The notes under the pieces are model-generated. The model was not told the origin of the DNA. It ran no database searches and saw only the letters and a list, made by a program, of their open reading frames with translations. DNA of 64,000 nt from JBDHWG01 sp039810085 (GTDB lineage: Bacteria; Chloroflexota; Anaerolineae; Epilineales; JAHCIE01). This document shows, piece after piece, positions 1 through 7,787 of the stretch (position 1 is the stretch's first letter; every line of letters starts with the position of its first letter). The stretch spans positions 237,370-301,369 of the forward strand of contig JBDHWG010000002.1 of assembly GCA_039810085.1 (NCBI GenBank), given 5' to 3'. The translations under genes were made by a program, and so were the position numbers.

Positions 1-2
1 GT

Positions 3-122
3 GAGTACACGTTGGAAGTAGGGATGTACGGCGCGGATGGCAATCGGCTACCAACGACAGGGCTAGGGGCAGACCCTACCCAACGGCGCATTACGGCCCC
101 AGGTGTGAAGGTCGTTCCCTGA
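3..122 (+). CDS. C-terminal end of a putative GT39-type membrane protein (partial)
   Basis: An open frame enters from the left edge and stops at a TGA at 120-122, giving about 39 residues. The peptide begins YTLEVGMYGADGNRLPTTG. I associate this pattern with the soluble beta domain that ends many ArnT/PMT-like glycosyltransferases in Chloroflexota, and the GT39-type protein at 58818-60659 has a comparable tail (PPGIYTLRVIFY). The catalytic part lies outside the window, so the family call rests on this tail alone. It could equally be the end of another secreted beta-sandwich protein. Confidence 0.5.
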   Translation, partial: EYTLEVGMYGADGNRLPTTGLGADPTQRRITAPGVKVVP

Positions 123-137
123 AACGCTTGCTATGTC

Positions 138-166
138 TTGCGCCGCCCCTTATCCTGCCTTATAAT
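138..166 (+). promoter_or_regulatory. Sigma70-type promoter for the gene at 202
   Basis: TTGCGC at 138-143 and a consensus TATAAT at 161-166 are separated by 17 bases. The predicted start of transcription is about 30 bases upstream of the GTG start at 202. It lies just after the stop of the preceding partial gene and should drive the overlapping pair 202-1385. Confidence 0.7.
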
Positions 167-201
167 TACTCGGCAAACATCGCATTGGGAGGCGTTTTCT
201 C

Positions 202-957
202 GTGGCCCACGCTATTGATTCCCCCGAATATTGGCAATCTTTTTCTGTCACCAGACGCGATCTCGACCGGGTGGAGGAGGTCTTCTACGAGGACGGGCTA
301 CCGCACACCCTTGAGGAGTTGGCTGCGCGGGTTGTCCAGGGGCGGCTCGACGATGTGGCCGCCGAAGCGGCGCGCCACGCGGGCGTCCGCGTCTATCAGC
401 CGAAGCAGAGCTACCAGGTCGGCGACCGGCTGCACTTTGCGGCGCTCCACAACGCGATTGGCGAAGTCGTCGCCGTTCGCCCGGGCGAGAACCCGACCCT
501 GCCCTCTTTCAATGTCATCCGCGTGCGCATCGAAAACAGCAAGACTGAGCGCGAGTTCGCCGCCGACTACGACGCGGAGCATCCGCTGAATGTCGAGCAA
601 GCGACGGCATCAACCGGCAGCGCCAGAGACTGGGTCGGACACGTCAGCCGCGTTCTGGCCCAACGGCTGGTGGAGAACCCGGAATATATCGTTTTTGGTG
701 ATCTGTGGTTCCGGCGTGACCTGATGCTCGAGGCGCATATCGGCCACCTCAACATCGCCGAGGCATTGATCGATGTCGCCGGTGAGCCTCAGCCCACCGA
801 AGCCCTCCTGGCTGACGTTGAACTGCCGCCGGCAGCGCCAGCCGCCCGGGCGTTCGCCCTGAACTATGCCCTCGCGCAAGATCCGGAGAAGCGATTCGTC
901 AACGTGGGCACGTCGGCCGAACCGCGCTGGTCACTCCGAGGAGCTTCGGCATCATGA
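202..957 (+). CDS. Conserved hypothetical protein with winged-helix-like segments
   Basis: This is a 251-residue soluble protein with no signal peptide. It starts at GTG 202 behind the ribosome-binding sequence GGGAGG at about 187. Residues 20-60 look like a small helical or winged-helix domain. Residues 68-120 (YQPKQSYQVGDRL...GEVVAVRPGENP) read like a compact beta barrel. Residues 175-250 (HLNIAEALIDVAGEPQPTEALL...RFVNVG...W.LR) resemble the HARE/winged-helix type seen in transcription-associated proteins. It overlaps the next gene by four bases (ATGA), so translation is probably coupled. I do not recognise a characterised homologue. A nucleic-acid-binding role is inference from the domain-like patterns only. 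Confidence 0.75.
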   Translation: MAHAIDSPEYWQSFSVTRRDLDRVEEVFYEDGLPHTLEELAARVVQGRLDDVAAEAARHAGVRVYQPKQSYQVGDRLHFAALHNAIGEVVAVRPGENPTLPSFNVIRVRIENSKTEREFAADYDAEHPLNVEQATASTGSARDWVGHVSRVLAQRLVENPEYIVFGDLWFRRDLMLEAHIGHLNIAEALIDVAGEPQPTEALLADVELPPAAPAARAFALNYALAQDPEKRFVNVGTSAEPRWSLRGASAS

Positions 958-1385
958 CAACTCACGTCCGCCGCCTCATCCGCCCGACAATCGAGACCCC
1001 CTTCGCCATCAGTCTCGACTGGTGGCGCCGCAATTCCCAGGACTTCAACACGTATCTGCGTGAGGCCCTCTGCGACGAGTGCCGCCGCGAGTTTCCCCTC
1101 AACGCGCCCGTGACCGAGGCCGACTACATCGACCCACGAACAGGCGAGGTGCGCCGTCTGAACAGCATGTGGGGCTGCCTGGTGACGCGATGCAGCAGCG
1201 ATCCGGCTTTCCTCAGCCCAGAGCTGCCCCTGGCCTCGGCTGTGTTCCGCGCGCTCCTGGCGAACGGCAATGCCCCGCTGACGCCCGTCGAGATACAGCG
1301 GAGCATCCGACGCAGCACACCGGAGACTATTCTGCGCGTCCTCACCGGCCCCACCACCATGCTTGGCATCGTCCCCATGGCGTGA
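954..1385 (+). CDS. Conserved hypothetical protein with a CxxC knuckle, coupled to the gene at 202
   Basis: The 143-residue product starts at ATG 954 inside the stop of the upstream gene (ATGA overlap). It is cytosolic by appearance. Visible features are an N-terminal FAISLDWWRRNSQDFNTYL segment, a CDECRREF motif near residue 40 that could be half of a metal-binding site, and further cysteines in CLVTRCSSD. The C-terminal LLANGNAPLTPVEIQRSI reads like a helix-turn-helix. The pairing and overlap suggest that the two proteins act together. I believe the pair is conserved in Chloroflexota but could not search. Function is unknown. Confidence 0.75.
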   Translation: MTTHVRRLIRPTIETPFAISLDWWRRNSQDFNTYLREALCDECRREFPLNAPVTEADYIDPRTGEVRRLNSMWGCLVTRCSSDPAFLSPELPLASAVFRALLANGNAPLTPVEIQRSIRRSTPETILRVLTGPTTMLGIVPMA

Positions 1386-1391
1386 AATTCC

Positions 1392-1420
1392 GCAGGGGCG
1401 GGTTTGAAGCCCGCCCCTGC
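1392..1420. terminator. Perfect GC-rich hairpin between convergent genes
   Basis: GCAGGGGCGGG at 1392-1402 pairs perfectly with CCCGCCCCTGC at 1410-1420, with a 7-base loop. It sits seven bases after the stop of the + gene and 18 bases before the stop of rsmD on the other strand. The flank on the + side is CATTTTCT, a weak U-tract. It probably ends transcription from both sides, and may also be a dispersed palindromic repeat. Confidence 0.6.
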
Positions 1421-1438
1421 CATTTTCTCAACCCCCTC

Positions 1439-1999
1439 CTACGCTTCCCCGCCCGCGTGTTCGTAGAAGAGCAACAAGACGCTGCCGTACTTCCGCTCGT
1501 CCACGAGCGCCAGGGCGCGTAACTCCGGCGGGCTGTACTCCTTCGGGAAAATCTGCACGACAATCTGGCCGTCGTCGGCGAGCCACTGGGGACGCGCGTC
1601 GAGGGCCTGGAGCGTCTTCAGCCAGAGGCCCTGGTACTGCGGCGGCGCCACGTAGATGAGGTCATACGGCTCGGCGGATGGCGCCTCCAGGAAACGGAAC
1701 ACGTCAGTTCGCGCAATCTCCGCGCCCGCCGTCAGCCCCGTCAGGCTGAGATTCTGGCGCAGCGTGTCCACCGCCTTGCCCGCCCGTTCCACGAACGTCA
1801 CGTGGGCCGCGCCGCGGCTCAACGCCTCGATACCGACGCCACCCGTACCCGCGAATAAGTCCAGCACCCGAGCATTGACGACGCTGTTGCCGAGAATGCT
1901 GAACAGCGCCTCTTTAGCGCGGTCGGTAATCGGCCGCGTCCCCTCGCCGGGCACCATCATCAGGCGGCGGCCCTTGGCCCGCCCCGCAATCACACGCAT
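1439..1999 (-). CDS. rsmD: 16S rRNA (guanine966-N2)-methyltransferase RsmD
   Basis: The enzyme methylates G966 of 16S rRNA in the 30S subunit using SAM. The 186-residue length is usual for RsmD. Family marks are MRVIAGRAKGRRL at the N-terminus, RPITDRAKEALFSIL, the SAM-binding VLDLFAGTGGVGIEALSRGA and the acidic ERAGKAVDTLRQN. Motif IV, normally DPPY or DPPF, reads YVAPPQY here, so the usual aspartate and the aromatic after the prolines are changed. I chose ATG 1999 rather than the TTG 15 bases upstream because GGAAGAG lies six bases before the ATG and the conserved N-terminus begins there. It is transcribed towards the hairpin at 1392-1420. Confidence 0.9.
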   Translation of the reverse strand: MRVIAGRAKGRRLMMVPGEGTRPITDRAKEALFSILGNSVVNARVLDLFAGTGGVGIEALSRGAAHVTFVERAGKAVDTLRQNLSLTGLTAGAEIARTDVFRFLEAPSAEPYDLIYVAPPQYQGLWLKTLQALDARPQWLADDGQIVVQIFPKEYSPPELRALALVDERKYGSVLLLFYEHAGGEA

Positions 2000-2023
2000 G
2001 GGTAGCTCTTCCAAATAAAAGAC

Positions 2024-2053
2024 CAGTCGCCGGCGACAGTGCGCCGGCGACTG
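2024..2053 (-). terminator. Rho-independent terminator of the secreted-protein gene 2080-3639
   Basis: CAGTCGCCGGCG at 2024-2035 and CGCCGGCGACTG at 2042-2053 form a perfect 12-bp stem with a 6-base loop. Read on the minus strand the stem is followed by GTCTTTTATTTGG, a T-rich tail. It lies 26 bases past the stop of the 2080-3639 gene. Confidence 0.8.
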
Positions 2054-2079
2054 ACTATGCTGAGCAGCTCAGGTCCCAA

Positions 2080-3639
2080 TTAGGGCTGGACGTTGACGCC
2101 GTTGTAGGAGTTCATGTTGTCGCCAGGAGCAACATTCCCACCCACTTCGTTCACAACACAGGCGACCTTCGCCGTGCCGGTCGAGGTGACGAAAGCAGAG
2201 CCGTTGAACTTGGCCGTGCCGCCCGAGAACCACACGCTGGTGCTCTTGTTGATGTCCGCCAGCGAGCCGTTCTGCTGGCCCTCGTAGACGATGATCGTGC
2301 CGCCAGCCGGGATCGTGTGCGTCACGGTATCGCTCCGGTTGGGCACGCCGCTCAGGGTCGCGTCCGACGTGTACGTGATGTTCACAGTCGCCGGGTTGAC
2401 CTGGTCGGCGTTGGCGCACGTCAGCGACGTGAAGTAGCCGTAGAAGTCAGCCTGGATCAGCGGGATGGCGACCTTGGTGGTCAGTGTCGCCGTCGGCACC
2501 GCGTTGAACGAACCGGACGGGTTGGAGCCGTTGGGGTTCGGCGTGTACTGGGTCTGGTTCACCTTGGCGACCAGCTTACAGCCCGCCGTCGAGGTCGAGA
2601 TGCGAGCGCCGCCACCGAAACGCTGGAACTTGTCGGCCAGGTCGCTGTTCGCCGCCGCGCCTTCGTAAGCCGTGCGGGACTCGCCCGGCGCCAGGCTGAA
2701 GTTCACAACCTTGGTCTGGCCCGCGCCGTCAGCGCCGCCAATCAGCTGGCTGCCCGCGCCAGCGGTGTAGGTAATGGTAACAGCGCAGGTCTGGTTCGTC
2801 GGGTTAGCGACCGCCAGGGAGGTCAGCGTGTTGTACCACTGCCAGAAGATACCAGGCGCCAGCAACTCTGCGCCGGAGTCGGCATCGCCGAAACCGTTGT
2901 AGGTATACTTGATGCGCTTGGTCACGTCCGTCTCGTTCGCAATGGCGGCGAGAGGTTGGTCAGAGGTCACGATGGCGGAGCCAAAGAACCGACCCTGGAA
3001 CGAGCCGCTGGTGGCGACGAGTTGCTGGGTGTACTGGGTTGGGTCGAGGGTAACCGCCGCGTACTTGGGGATGGTCATCGAGATTGGGTTGATCGTCGCC
3101 TGGCCGGCGGCCACGCCATTGAGGGACGAGGTCTTGAACTGCACCGAGATCGTGGCGGTGCTGTCGCCGACGTTCTGGATGCGGGCCAGCGAGTCGAGGC
3201 CGAACCAGTTCACTTCCATCGACGGCAAGCTGACTGTGGTCGACCCGGTGCTGATGCCGGTATAGTCTGAGAAGGGTGTCTTGTAGATCAGGTCGGGAGT
3301 CGACGGGTCGGACTCAATCTGGCCTACGACCGCCGCGATGGGCTGGTCAGAGCTAAGCACGGCCGAGTACACACCGGCCGGCAGGTCCGTCTCCGACTTC
3401 TGCTGAATGTTGGCCGAGCCACCCGGCGGGATGGTCACGTTCTGCGCGGTCTTGGCGAGCGTGCCATCCTGCTTGTAGTACTCGATGCGCACGTGGGCGT
3501 CGGAGCCAGGCGCAGTCGCCAGGTTCATCACCTGGTAGCCGGTGTACTCCTTCTCCGTGCCTTGCGCGTATGCCGCAACGCTGACAACCAAAATGAGCAT
3601 CAACGCCGCCGCCAGGCCAATCAAGAGTTTTCGTTGCAT
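2080..3639 (-). CDS. Secreted protein made of repeated beta-sandwich modules
   Basis: This is a 519-residue exported protein. ATG 3639 follows a GGAGG ribosome-binding sequence and opens a signal peptide (MQRKLLIGLAAALMLILVVS) ending near AYAQG; the longer upstream frame lacks these. The mature part is about four related units of roughly 120 residues. Each has a strand such as LAVANPTNQTCAVTITYTA, a proline-glycine turn (IPPGGSANI, LAPGESRTA, IPAGGTIIV), then YEG or YxG, and ends with FxGSAxV plus a phrase like LAAIANETD or KVACVVNEV. No catalytic motif is visible and it lacks the YLP tail of its neighbours. It is probably a cell-surface or matrix protein. The gene stands alone, with its own terminator at 2024-2053. 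Confidence 0.85.
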   Translation of the reverse strand: MQRKLLIGLAAALMLILVVSVAAYAQGTEKEYTGYQVMNLATAPGSDAHVRIEYYKQDGTLAKTAQNVTIPPGGSANIQQKSETDLPAGVYSAVLSSDQPIAAVVGQIESDPSTPDLIYKTPFSDYTGISTGSTTVSLPSMEVNWFGLDSLARIQNVGDSTATISVQFKTSSLNGVAAGQATINPISMTIPKYAAVTLDPTQYTQQLVATSGSFQGRFFGSAIVTSDQPLAAIANETDVTKRIKYTYNGFGDADSGAELLAPGIFWQWYNTLTSLAVANPTNQTCAVTITYTAGAGSQLIGGADGAGQTKVVNFSLAPGESRTAYEGAAANSDLADKFQRFGGGARISTSTAGCKLVAKVNQTQYTPNPNGSNPSGSFNAVPTATLTTKVAIPLIQADFYGYFTSLTCANADQVNPATVNITYTSDATLSGVPNRSDTVTHTIPAGGTIIVYEGQQNGSLADINKSTSVWFSGGTAKFNGSAFVTSTGTAKVACVVNEVGGNVAPGDNMNSYNGVNVQP

Positions 3640-3813
3640 AGTAAATCTTCCTCCGTGTAGCTGCTCAGACATGGACATCTCTGTGGACATTAAACTCCAG
3701 AACAAGCCTTCTGTCATCACCCTGCGGGGTGAATTTGGCCTCGAATCTGCCGCTACTACTTTCGGGTGAGGGGCAAATTCGGGGTTTAGACCCGCTCTGG
3801 CCTTCTATTTACT

Positions 3814-4848
3814 CTAGACGGGCGTCGCCCCAGGTTGGATTTCGGTGGCGCACACCCACAAACTCGAATGCTTTTGCGCTCGATCCAGGAGCCTATCAGC
3901 CGGCGTTCCAGCGACCCGAAAGGCAGCCCGCGCCAACCGGGGGACAAGCCCGGCCGCCCCATCTTCGTGGCTGTCCAACCAGGCAAGGATACTCGCCTGG
4001 GCAGCCAGGTAGCGGTAGCTGTCGAAGCCGACGCCAAGACCGAGCGTTCCTGTCACACGTGCCGTCAATCCAACCCGCCTCAACAATCGTTCCAATGTAT
4101 CGAATGTAAAATACCACACGTGCAGGGGTGGGATGAGCCACCAGACCTGGCGGAACAGGCTGGCCCGATAGCCTTCGATGTCGTTGGGCACCTGGACATA
4201 CAGCATGCCGCCCGGCGCGAGACGCGCCCGCGCCTCCCGCACCAGGGCCATCGGATCCAGGACGTGCTCCAGCACCTCGCGGATGTGAATGATGTCGAAA
4301 CTCTGGTCGGGCAGGCCCGACGTCGCCAGGTCGGCGTTGATGACGTCAAGGCCGCGCTGATGGGCGAGGACGGCGCCAGTTTGTGACGGCTCGACCCCGA
4401 CAGCGCACCATCCACGCGCCTGGGCAGCCGCCAGAACGCCTCCGAGGCCGCACCCAACGTCCAGCAAGCGCGGTGGTCGCGCCGCGCCACCTAGCTCGCT
4501 ATGCCACTCCTCCAGTCGGGCCACGTGGGCCGCCTCGTAAGCGCGCTGGCTTGCCGCGCGTATCGCCTGGAGAGCGGGCGGGCCACTATAGCGGCGGTAG
4601 CGTTGCAGAGCATCGCTGATGCGGCCGCTGAAGTCGCCAGCGCCGAAGTAGTCCTCGGTGTACAACTCCTTGAGCATCGCCGCCGTCGGCAAGGGATCGA
4701 CGCGGCCCAGGCCGCACTTCGCACAGCGGACCAGTTGATAGCCCGCCACGTCGGACGGCTTTATGCCAGGATACGCGATCTCACTCGCCGCGGCTTTCCA
4801 GCGCCAGGGGCGCGTCTCGCCTTCACCGCAGGCAGGGCAGGCGGGCAT
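3814..4848 (-). CDS. SAM-dependent methyltransferase with N-terminal zinc ribbon
   Basis: A 344-residue class I methyltransferase. ATG 4848 lies two bases after the stop of the preceding gene in the operon. Residues 1-45 hold CPAC and CAKC, a zinc ribbon typical of sugar or secondary-metabolite methyltransferases. The Rossmann core has LLDVGCGLGGVLAAA (motif I), a VEPS acidic turn, FDIIHIREVLEHVLDP (motif IV region) and LAPGGMLYVQVPN. The C-terminus continues with a helical cap (HVWYFTFDTLERLLRRVG). The position, last in a run with a GT2 enzyme, an epimerase, another methyltransferase and a flippase-like protein, points to modification of a surface glycan or lipid-linked sugar. The acceptor is unknown. 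Confidence 0.85.
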   Translation of the reverse strand: MPACPACGEGETRPWRWKAAASEIAYPGIKPSDVAGYQLVRCAKCGLGRVDPLPTAAMLKELYTEDYFGAGDFSGRISDALQRYRRYSGPPALQAIRAASQRAYEAAHVARLEEWHSELGGAARPPRLLDVGCGLGGVLAAAQARGWCAVGVEPSQTGAVLAHQRGLDVINADLATSGLPDQSFDIIHIREVLEHVLDPMALVREARARLAPGGMLYVQVPNDIEGYRASLFRQVWWLIPPLHVWYFTFDTLERLLRRVGLTARVTGTLGLGVGFDSYRYLAAQASILAWLDSHEDGAAGLVPRLARAAFRVAGTPADRLLDRAQKHSSLWVCATEIQPGATPV

Positions 4849-4850
4849 TC

Positions 4851-5837
4851 TCAAATCTCCGGGTAGGCCCCAGGCGTCTCGCGGCCTGGCACGACGGTCG
4901 CGTCCGTGACGCCGATGCGGTAGGCCAGCATGGCCCAGACAACGTCGTTGACCGTCCAGATCAGGCGGAACAGAATCGCGACGATGAGGGTCATGGGCAG
5001 CGGCAGATAAGCCGTCAGCAGCACGGTGATGGAGGCTTCGCGGGCCAGCGGGATGAACGGCAGCAGGAAGCTGATCAGGCCGATGACGACCGAGGCCACG
5101 CCGATAAGGGCAATAGGCGCGAATTGTGCCACGGGAACCGGGTACACGATGTTGACGATGCAGAAGAAGCCGATGCCTGCGCCGACGAGATGCGCCGCGA
5201 CGTACAGCGCCAGCCAGGACAGCACGTCCCAATGGCCCACCCTCACTTCGACAGAGGGCCGCCTCAGCGCACGGCGGGTCACGTTGATCAGCCGTTCCAA
5301 CGTGCCGGGCCACATCAGAGCCAGCATGAGTACGGCCAGAGCGGCGACGACGGTCAGCGCCAGTGGGCCGGGCATCGTGAACGACGACGCGAGACCGGCG
5401 CGCAAGGCCGGCGCCACCAGAAGCGCAATGGTAGGCATCCCCGCCAGGAAAACCAGCGCCGACTCGTAGACCAGGGCGGCCATTGTGAACGAGGCATTCA
5501 CCCCCAGCCGCTCGTACAACGCCACCCGGCCTGCCGCATACCACACGGCGCCCGGAATGCGTTTCGCCAGCGAAGTCGTGTAGTAGATGGCGAAGTTCGT
5601 CCGAAGCGAGCCGCCGCCCTGGGGCGAGAGCCGACGCATCATCCGATGCCAGGCCAGGAACGTGATGGCGAGGGACACGCTGTGGGCAATGGACGCCAGG
5701 ACGATGTAGATGGGCTGGGGCTGCCACGGATACCCGGCGAGCTGCTCGCGGTCCCGGTAGACGAGGCCAGCCAGCAGCGCCAGCACGATGACCAGCGCGG
5801 CCAGGGACAGACGCGGCAGGAGGCGGCGATACGTCAT
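4851..5837 (-). CDS. Flippase-like integral membrane protein (LPG synthase TM/UPF0104 family)
   Basis: The 328-residue protein has about eight hydrophobic helices. Its signature is RTNFAIYYTTSLAKRIPGAVWY followed by AGRVALYERLG. This matches the lysylphosphatidylglycerol-synthase transmembrane family, also called UPF0104, AglD2 or flippase-like. Members are linked to lipid or polyprenyl-sugar handling rather than proven lysyl transfer. The start overlaps the upstream methyltransferase stop by four bases (ATGA), and the downstream gene begins two bases after its stop, so these are one operon. A role in moving a lipid-linked glycan intermediate fits the neighbours but is inference. Confidence 0.85.
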   Translation of the reverse strand: MTYRRLLPRLSLAALVIVLALLAGLVYRDREQLAGYPWQPQPIYIVLASIAHSVSLAITFLAWHRMMRRLSPQGGGSLRTNFAIYYTTSLAKRIPGAVWYAAGRVALYERLGVNASFTMAALVYESALVFLAGMPTIALLVAPALRAGLASSFTMPGPLALTVVAALAVLMLALMWPGTLERLINVTRRALRRPSVEVRVGHWDVLSWLALYVAAHLVGAGIGFFCIVNIVYPVPVAQFAPIALIGVASVVIGLISFLLPFIPLAREASITVLLTAYLPLPMTLIVAILFRLIWTVNDVVWAMLAYRIGVTDATVVPGRETPGAYPEI

Positions 5838-6778
5838 CGTTCCCCCCGCCAGGCCTCGCCTGTCCGCTCCAGGACGACGACCGCCTTGGTTGCGATAATC
5901 TCGCGGCCGGTGCGTGTCTTAGCCAGTGCGTTCAGAATCTCCGCGCCCCCGCGCGGTAGCCACCCAAAGCGCCCCCACTCCTGCGCCAGTTGCGGCAGGA
6001 AGTCGTAGCCCATCGGTAGGAGCTGCATCTGCGCGACCCGGAACGGCAGCCGGGCGAGTATGGCGTCGAACTCGGCCATCGTCAGGCGGTTGACGTGCGT
6101 GAACGCCGTCTGGCCGCGCATGTCCAGGCGCTCGAAGTCTGGCGCGCGCTCATTCAGGCGCACCCGCGCTTCGATGCGGTTCGTCGCGGCGATGAGGGTC
6201 GGTTCAGAGAACAGCAGGTGCGGCCAGGGGAAGTGGATCCAGCGTTCGAGGTGCGGCCCCCAGGCGCTCCAGTATGGCGGAAAGCGCAGGTAGGCCCGCC
6301 CGCCGGGGCGCAAGACACGGGCGCACTCGGCGAGGGCCAGGTCCGGCGGCACGATGTGCTCCAGCGCATGCACCGAGATAAGCGTGTCGAAGGCGGCGCA
6401 GGGCAGGGGCATCCGCGTCGCGTCGCCATGGACGATGCGCACTCGCCGCGCCGCTTCGTCCGTCTGGGCAAGCGTGGCAAGACGCGCTGCCGAGCGTGTC
6501 ACCAGGCGTCGGTCAATCTCGAGGCCGACCACCTCGGTGGCGCCCAGGCGGCTGTACAGGAGAGATTTCGCCCCGGAGCCGCTGCCAACGTCCAGGACGC
6601 GCTGGCCCGCCACAGCGGGGGAGAGGTCGTCCTTGCCCAGCATGGCCTCCCCCTGGCTGTACTCCCACGCAAAGTGCTGCGTCTCGTCCAGCAGCGCTTC
6701 CATGCCGACCTTGTTCTGGGGAAAGGCCGGCACGAGGGCGTTCAGCAGAAGGACGGCTTGCTCGCCAAGACGTGACAC
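5834..6778 (-). CDS. SAM-dependent methyltransferase of the glycan operon
   Basis: A class I methyltransferase of about 314 residues. Motif I is VLDVGSGSGAKSLL, followed by VVGLEIDRRL, GDATRMPLPCAAFDTLISVHALEHI and LRPGGRAYLRFPPYW. The C-terminal half has FPWPHLLFSEPTL, as in some O-methyltransferases of surface polysaccharide clusters. I prefer GTG 6778, five bases after AAAGGAG and one base past the stop of the epimerase gene. An ATG at 6793 is also possible and would overlap the epimerase end by 14 bases. The substrate cannot be read from sequence; the linked epimerase and GT2 suggest a sugar. Confidence 0.85.
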   Translation of the reverse strand: MSRLGEQAVLLLNALVPAFPQNKVGMEALLDETQHFAWEYSQGEAMLGKDDLSPAVAGQRVLDVGSGSGAKSLLYSRLGATEVVGLEIDRRLVTRSAARLATLAQTDEAARRVRIVHGDATRMPLPCAAFDTLISVHALEHIVPPDLALAECARVLRPGGRAYLRFPPYWSAWGPHLERWIHFPWPHLLFSEPTLIAATNRIEARVRLNERAPDFERLDMRGQTAFTHVNRLTMAEFDAILARLPFRVAQMQLLPMGYDFLPQLAQEWGRFGWLPRGGAEILNALAKTRTGREIIATKAVVVLERTGEAWRGER

Positions 6779-6779
6779 G

Positions 6780-7787
6780 CTACTCCTTTGCATACGCCTG
6801 GGCGCACGCCCACGCAATCGTGCGCCGCATGCCTTCGTCGAACGTGACTCGCGGCGCCCACCCAATGGCCTCGCGCAGGGCCTGGGTGTCGGCTTCCATG
6901 TGCTCCTGGTCGCCAGGTCGGCGCGGCCCCCACGCGAGCGGATAGTCGGCGCGGGAACGGCCCACAGCCGCCAGAATGGTATCCACCAGCTCGTTGATGC
7001 TGCGCCGCCGCCCCTCACCCAGGTTGAAGGCGCGATTATAGGCGGCGGGCGCGTCGATAGCGCCAAGCCAGGCCCGCGCCACGTCGTCGATGTGAATAAA
7101 GTCCCGCGACTGCTCGCCCGTGCCGTGAATGGTGATGGGCGCGCCCGCCAGGGCCGAGCCGATGAAGAAGCCCGCCACACCCTGGTAGGGGTTGTCGAGG
7201 CGCTGCCGCTCGCCGTAGACGTTGAACATGCGGAAGGCCGTCGCGTGGAATGGCGCTGGAAGGTCCGAGCGCGCCGCCGTGGCCAGCACGAACCGCTCCG
7301 CCGCATACTTCGAGACGCCGTAGTACGACACCGGCGCGCAGGCCTCGGTCTCTGGCGTCGGGACCTGGGAGGGGTGGCCGTAGACGGTCATCGAGGAAGC
7401 GAACAAGAGGCGCGGGACGCGGTACGTCAGGCACGCCTGCACGACATTCATCGTGCCCACGGCGTTGGTGGCGAAGTCGGACCACGGGTCGGCAAAAGAG
7501 CGAATGGTGGAGGCTTGACCCGCGATGTGCAGGACAACGGCGTAGGGTGGGGAGGCGGCGTCACGGGTAAAGGCGGCCTCGACATCCGTCCTGTTGCTCA
7601 CATCGCCATGCTGGAAGGTTGCCTTAGACGGAATGTTCGAGCGCAACCCCGTCGACTCGTTATCCAGGATATGAACACTATAGCCAGCGGCCAGCAACCG
7701 CTCGGCCAGATGACTACCGATAAAACCCGCGCCACCCGTCACAAGGGCAGCGCGGGCCGTCGATGCTCTCGTCACATCTTCTCCCAT
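6780..7787 (-). CDS. NAD-dependent nucleotide-sugar epimerase/dehydratase
   Basis: An extended short-chain dehydrogenase of 335 residues. It shows the NAD-binding VTGGAGFIGSHLAERLL, then LHIAGQAS, the catalytic serine in FASSMTVYG and the YxxxK in YYGVSKYAAERF. FNVYGERQR and the sugar-binding NLGEGRRRSINELV follow. This is the pattern of UDP-glucose 4-epimerase-like enzymes that supply activated sugars in the cytosol. ATG 7787 shares one base with the stop of the GT2 gene (TGATG). GTG 7775 behind GGGAG is an alternative start. Members of this family vary in substrate, so a specific GalE name is not justified. Confidence 0.88.
   Translation of the reverse strand: MGEDVTRASTARAALVTGGAGFIGSHLAERLLAAGYSVHILDNESTGLRSNIPSKATFQHGDVSNRTDVEAAFTRDAASPPYAVVLHIAGQASTIRSFADPWSDFATNAVGTMNVVQACLTYRVPRLLFASSMTVYGHPSQVPTPETEACAPVSYYGVSKYAAERFVLATAARSDLPAPFHATAFRMFNVYGERQRLDNPYQGVAGFFIGSALAGAPITIHGTGEQSRDFIHIDDVARAWLGAIDAPAAYNRAFNLGEGRRRSINELVDTILAAVGRSRADYPLAWGPRRPGDQEHMEADTQALREAIGWAPRVTFDEGMRRTIAWACAQAYAKE

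Noticed and set aside
3814..5727. 637-codon frame joining the methyltransferase to an upstream extension
   Set aside because: The extension is an out-of-frame reading of the flippase-like gene; the methyltransferase starts at ATG 4848 with its zinc ribbon.
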